Origin: Cryphonectria parasitica EP155
Taxonomy: Eukaryota; Ascomycota; Sordariomycetes; Diaporthales; Cryphonectriaceae
Assembly (NCBI RefSeq): GCF_011745365.1
Contig: NW_024468911.1
Span: 4,768,759 to 4,832,758 of the forward strand
Reading direction: 5' to 3'
DNA: 64,000 nucleotides
The position numbers and the translations under genes were made by a program. The notes under the pieces were generated by a model. That model saw nothing but the letters and a program-made list of their open reading frames with translations. It was not told the origin of the DNA and did not search any database. Of this stretch, positions 58,674-64,000 are shown in pieces (within the stretch, counting starts at the first letter, position 1; every line of letters begins with the position of its first letter).

Positions 58674-60627
58674 TTGTATTACAGGCCAGAGCACTTGTGC
58701 GTGCAGCAAGTAATACAAAGTGTCATCGCTGCTGCTGCAGCACCACCACCAATATTTGTGTTGCATGCGCTTTTGCCCGCTGAAAAAGGTTGTGCTCAGC
58801 CACACGAGCGTCGACGCAACACTGACTGTAACACGCTCCGACAGATCCGGGAATGATGATTGATGATTGAAACGAGTTTCGAGTAATCCCTTCAAGTTTC
58901 TTTTTGTCCACACGGCACTTGTATATGTGGCGATGCCTGTGGTGATGCGTGTGGCAGGGCTTGATACTTTTTGGCTGGTGCTTCACAGCCCCTCTTTTGC
59001 GTGTGTGGTTGGTGGTGATAGTCGCTTGTATCAGTCAGTGTAATGAGAATCCATGTACCAGCAGACGATCAAGTCTAGTGCGCGTGGATCGTTTACGCAA
59101 ACGCTGTACTGAGCCACTCTGAGTTCTTTACGCTAGTGCGGCCAGTATCTGGCGCAGTGCCGAATACTGGGGAAAACAAAACGTGGGATTGGCCGTTTGG
59201 AAATATTTCGGCCCAATCGTTTGAGGCCTCCAGGGCTCTGGTCGCATCGATCTGCCGTTGGGGGGTGGGGTCACCCTATTTTATCAGCATTAAGCGCGTT
59301 GTCGACGGAGAGTAGATGCAGATCTGTTCGATTGGACTGATGAAGAAAAGGATCGCACGTTGTGGGGATGTGTGGTGATGTGATATTGCGATGGATGTGG
59401 ATTGCTGACAACTGCGCCAAAGTATACAAAAAGGATGGGAATTTGGTGAGGTGTGGAGGTTGAACCCCTGGCAACTTTTTTTTTCTCTTTTTTTTCTGCA
59501 ACATCGGCGTGTCACCCAACCACAGACAGGCCTGGTCGGCAATGTCCAGTCGGAACAGATCTGTGGATCAGTGGCACGGCTCGCTGCTGGGTGGCTTGTG
59601 ACGAATTAGATGCGGTGAACCGCTCTGTGCCCGTCTGTCCGTCGCTAGAGGACCGGCCACCCATGAAATCTCTCCATGACCCGTGACACTGACACCCTTT
59701 AATTGATGGACGATATTGGTACCGCAGGTTGTTGTCTCTTCCCCTACGTCTCACAGCGCAACGGGAACTGACAGACCCGGACGGGGAAGATAGCAAAGAT
59801 GTCCAGCCACACGTGCCAGAGTATCTGTATCAGCATCCAGATAGACGTCCGTTCCAAGCCAAGGGATACGCAGTTTGCCAAGACGAACCGTGATGCAGGG
59901 GGGGGGGGGGTCATAACAAGAGACTCTTCCAAGTTTTGTTCTTTTCTTTTTATGTCTTTCCCAAAATCGTCTGCGAACGGTGGCATGACATGGGCTGGTA
60001 TGGTAGTATGGGTAGTATGCAGATGATATGGTGACCTGATCATGCCGGCTGGCGTCATGATTCAGCTGTCAGTGTGTGTGTTGTCCAGTGGCCCAGTTGT
60101 GTGTGGTGTGTTTTCCTGTCTTCCATTTTCCCTTTCTGGTTGCTTTTTTTGTTTGGACGGTGAAAGAAATCTGGATTTGGACGGTGCCACGGTGCAGCAG
60201 TAGCGCCCAGAGGGAAAGACAAGTGGCAGCGGTAAAGCCCACGTCATGGAGCCATGACGTTAGCGTAAGACCTTGCCCGTCGAAGCTCTAGGCCCATCGC
60301 TAATCTTGCTGTATGATCAGTGTGTTTCTCTCTTCCTCCCGCTTTCCTGTCCCCCCCCCCCTTTTTCTCCCTCGCCCTTTTCTTGTCGGCCGCCCTGCGA
60401 CACTATACCCTGCCAACATCCGTTCTTGGTTTCGATGATGATGATGATGATGGATGCCGCCTTGTTGTGGGTGCAGCTGAGTTTTTATGGTCACCAGGGC
60501 GGCGGTCACAAACAACAGCTGCTGCAAAAGAAGGGCTAGGTTCTCGCCAAGCTGCAAGCGCACGCGTCCGTCCCCTGCACAGGATAGCATTTAATATACC
60601 GTTACAATACGGTAGTATTATTCATTG

Positions 60628-60631
60628 TAGT

Positions 60632-60668
<37 letters not shown>
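60628..60668. repeat. (ATT)n microsatellite
   Basis: About 13 ATT units in intergenic DNA. Confidence 0.9.
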
Positions 60669-60672
<4 letters not shown>

Positions 60673-63093
60673 GTGCAGAGTTTTGAGTGCTTGGTATGTT
60701 GCAAACGAGCTAGTATCCGTGCTGTGGGGGCAAGGGAGATTGCAGCGCCATGGAGCATTGCGTATGTCAGAATGCCATCTGCAGTCTGGGCTTACGGTGC
60801 TATTTCAGTGTCTTGTATCGTTTGTCTGGGACATAGTAGGGGGTCGGGGGACAATGTGCACTTACGTACGTACTGAGAAAATGTACCCCTGGTCCAAGTG
60901 GCAGGAGTTGTGGGGAAGCATCGTGTTCTGGAAAAAGAAAAGAGTAAAAAAAAAAGTACTGTAGGCATAGTAAGCGTCCCAAATGCAGCGTATAGATCTC
61001 ACCTCTAAATATACCTAGTAGTAGATTCTCACGCCCTCCTCCTTCTCAGCTACACATGAAAAGAAAGGAAAAAAGGGCGAAGTGTTGGGTCAGGATTGCG
61101 GTCGCTGGCAGCTCGCTTCCTCTGGCCTGCTCCTGACCGCATTATGTCTATCTATTTGCCTTTACGCCCCCCCTTCCGTCCCCCACCTCTTCCCCCTTTC
61201 GAATGTCGCTCTGCTCATTCGCACTTTATGTCCTGTAGTTGGAAGTTAATCCACTACTACATCCCAAAGATGCAAGAGACGTTGGACGGCATTGCCATTG
61301 TCATCAACAACACAACCATGTTGAACAAAAGCAAAGCCAGACTTGATAGAGGGGCCAGGAGGGGAGCGCGGCGGCTACTGCTATGTGGGTAGCAATCGAC
61401 AATGCAAGGGGCGACGACGTGTGAAGTGGCTTTGGCGTCAATGTTGAAAAAGTCGGGAGGCTTGAGCATGCAATGCAACTCTAACCTGGCACATTCAACG
61501 GTGACGGGGCAGCCAGTGAACTTGGCGCTTTGGACAATAAACGAATGATCAGAGAGTTTCTCATGCAAGTTGCGAGGGTATAGAATCGGTAGGTACTGGT
61601 TGTGGCGAACCACGTCTCTGATTGTAAGGGGGAAATGGGCACAATGGAGTACCTCTCGATCGCTGTCAACTCCCCACTGAGAGCCACTTGTGCAACTATG
61701 ATCCCCTGTGGGTTGGGGGGGGGGGGGCAAGGGACCAGGGGCGGGAGGGAGGTCTTGGCAGTCAGTCAGTAAGTCAGTGGCATTGGCAGGAGGCCTTCCC
61801 AGGCAGTCAGTCCTGCCCTTGCTCAGTTCACTGCGATGGGATGGACAAGAGATCGCGTCTTGGCATTCTATTCATTTCAGGAGCATGTAAAATCCAGTAA
61901 AAGACCACTTGGTCCTTGACTTTTGTTTTCTGGGGGTTCCCCTTCCCGTTCTCTCTTCTTACCCTTCATTGCACGCAGAACTTCTGTCACCGTCTGCCCT
62001 TTCTGTCTCGCCACCAAAAGATTCGCATCATATCGCTGGTATCATCACCGCCGGCTGTGAGCGAAGTGAGTAGAGGGCCGTTTGACAACTCACCACCAAC
62101 AACGACCGGACACGAACGCAAACGCACCCACAACACACAGGGGGGGGGTCAATCTTCCTGGTTTTATTTGCCTTCTTTTCTTCCATTTAAATCTCATTGT
62201 TCCTCCTTCTCTCAGTCAAAAGCAAGGCGCAAGAAGCAACCCTTCCCGAATCACGACTACCATTGGACCAGACGCAAAGCTCATCGCATCGGCTTCGGCT
62301 TCGGCTTCGCATGACCCAACGGAACCCGACCTGAGCTTTGGTGAACCGACACGTATCCCATCAACGCATTGGGAGTCAGTTGGGCGTCGAGATCAATTAA
62401 CCACTCCTGACCGCTCACTGCAGTTCAGACCAGTCACAGCCTCATCGACCTGGTCAAGGATAGCCAACCAAACATCCAACCCGCCTATCTTGTCAGCTTT
62501 CTTTAAGCAGCCAGCGACAAGCAACAGCAGCAATATCACGGCAAGCCTGCATTATCCCTTCCAAAAGGACGATCCGATAACCCACAGCACCAACGACAGC
62601 CCTGCCACGGCAACAGCGTCAAAGAAAACGCCTTGGTCCCTTTGGAATTCCCACCCAGGCCCAACCTAAACCCAATCGAACGACTCCAAGCGAAAGGGGC
62701 CAGCACCAGCCAGACGAAATTCGGGTTTCGACGAGACACTCCAGGGGGCGCTTGTTCAAATTTACGGACCCTCAAAGCGAGATCGTGTGGATCGACATAG
62801 AAACGGGGACCAAAAGACTTGCAATCGACCAGTCAGCAACGTCAAGAAACTCACCTCTCTTTCATCTCCATCCACTCATTCCATCCGCTTTCTCTCTCTC
62901 CCTTGCCAGGACGGCAGTGAGAAGAAAAGGAGAACAAACCGAGGTTTCGAAAAGACGAGAATAGACATCACAAACAGAACCTGACCATGGAGGGCAGATC
63001 ACCACCACAGCAATGTAAGCCACAGACTAATGAGCCCGTTTCCCCCTTCTTACCTGATGAGTACACCTTATCACATCCACATTTTATCTACAC

Positions 63094-63127
<34 letters not shown>

Positions 63128-63963
63128 CAGCACTTGAACACGGCCCCATTTTCTCACGGGAGTTGCTCCCGAAGAGTCAGTCCATCAGCGCCATGTGCAG
63201 GGGATTTTGCGTCTGACCACAAAACCGGGCACTGCTCAACCCCTGTCCCCTTCTGTTATTTTCCCTCTTGTTTTCTATTGACGGTTATTCCTACCACCTA
63301 CGCACTACCGTTTCCGTTTCCGGCATGGGTGCTTGCTGCTCCAATTTTATAGGCCGGTCCCTCCCTCTTAACCCAACCCAACGCTGTTTGTTCTCCTTCC
63401 TGCCTTCCTTCTCATCCTAGCCCCAAGGCTCTCGAAACCCCCCTGTATCCCTGAGCCGCCGTACACACGCATCTTGTTACCCATCATTAGCTCTGCCTGC
63501 TTTTTCTGCTTTGACACACTCTACAAACAGCACCCTCTCTTCCTTTTAATCCTAGTGGCCGCTCTGCCCAACGCTGCCTGTGGCCAGCGTCGCCATCATC
63601 AGTTTCTTGTCTCTCCTTCTCAAAAAAAAAAAGAAAAAAAGACCCCTTTCTATCACCTTGCCTGTCTATCCATCGAGCAAGCATTCTATTCATCATCTCT
63701 TCCCCCTCTCAGGAGTGACAATGTGTTGTTGTTCTTGAGCTCTTTTCTTGTCACATCCCTCTTCCCTTGTTCGTGGAGGACAGCGTCGGACTTGGCGTCA
63801 CGCACGCGTGTCACCACCCCTCTTCTCTCCCTCCTCTCTCTCTTTTTCTTCCATGCTCTAGTCACACTGTACCACCTGCCGAACCCCCCCCCCCGGACAC
63901 GCTTGCTAAGCGGCCTGTTTTTTCGACCACCGACCCGTCACGTCTCCTGCCACACATGCTAAT

Positions 63964-64000
63964 ATGGAGCGCGTCAACTCAGTCAATGCTTTCCAGATCA
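63964..64000 (+). CDS. possible 5' end of a gene leaving the window
   Basis: An ATG with A at -3 opens a frame to the window end (MERVNSVNAFQI, 12 codons). It follows a long CT-rich stretch like those before other fungal starts. Too short to identify; offered only because the preceding 6.8 kb otherwise lacks a downstream gene. Confidence 0.3.
   Translation, partial: MERVNSVNAFQI

Larger units (their letters stand above)
57178..63963. other. 6.8-kb gene-poor interval
   Basis: No supported gene. Contains the compound TGAC minisatellite (58313-58460), an (ACT)n tract at 58633-58668, an (ATT)n tract near 60628-60668, and several poly-G/poly-C runs. The last 2 kb is CT/CA-rich and may be promoter plus a long 5' leader of the gene starting at 63964. 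The frames at 61257-61730(-) and 62082-62669(+) have no recognisable domain. Confidence 0.45.

Noticed and set aside
61257..61730. 157-codon minus-strand frame
   Set aside because: No motif, no neighbouring exons, ordinary length for chance in this GC-rich DNA.
62082..62669. 195-codon plus-strand frame
   Set aside because: Low-complexity Thr/Ser/Pro/Asn content and no domain; more likely part of a leader than a gene, though not excluded.

Overview
The window reads as nuclear DNA of a filamentous ascomycete (Pezizomycotina, most likely a Sordariomycete; I cannot place it closer). Signs: short GT-AG introns (about 45-170 bp) with CTRAY-type branch points, single-gene transcription units, fungal-only families (PTH11-like rhodopsin-fold receptor, Zn2Cys6 regulator, DHA-type MFS pumps, NmrA-like reductase, Bfr1, Lst4/FNIP, Iml1), GC-rich coding sequence, and intergenic DNA full of microsatellites and CT/GA tracts. 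No rRNA, convincing tRNA, transposon, CRISPR or plasmid/phage gene was seen. I resolved 15 complete genes (exons given) and 2 edge-truncated ones.

Layout. 1-1043(-): partial RING-type ubiquitin ligase. 2764-4478(-): BFR1, divergent from RPB5 at 5247-6238(+). 7430-9203(-): PTH11-like receptor, then 5.5 kb without a gene. 14760-15743(-): FMN-binding PNPOx-like protein, divergent from TRM4/NCL1 m5C tRNA methyltransferase at 16337-19173(+); the TRM4 frame stays open for 211 codons of NGTxPxQ heptads after its TAG. 20459-22214(-): MCT-like MFS carrier. 22756-24966(-): beta-propeller/PI-PLC-like protein. 26712-27125(+): small secreted cysteine-rich protein. 27681-28739(-): RIB7. 29427-33677(-): LST4/FNIP homologue. 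33.7-40.7 kb: gene-poor. 40687-42503(-): eight-exon CDF zinc transporter, divergent from IML1 at 43881-49717(+). 49931-52435(-): Zn2Cys6 regulator; 53032-54854(-): 14-TM MFS pump; 55819-57177(+): NmrA-like oxidoreductase. The last 6.8 kb is gene-poor and may be the leader of a gene that begins at 63964 and leaves the window.

Function. Most genes are housekeeping (Pol I/II/III subunit, tRNA methylation, riboflavin synthesis, zinc detoxification). LST4 and IML1 both act on amino-acid signalling to TORC1 at the vacuole (Lst4-Lst7 GAP and SEACIT/GATOR1) and lie about 10 kb apart. The regulator-pump-reductase trio at 50-57 kb resembles a small accessory or detoxification module. The most unusual signal is the heptad-repeat reading frame directly behind the TRM4 stop, whose copies vary largely at silent positions.
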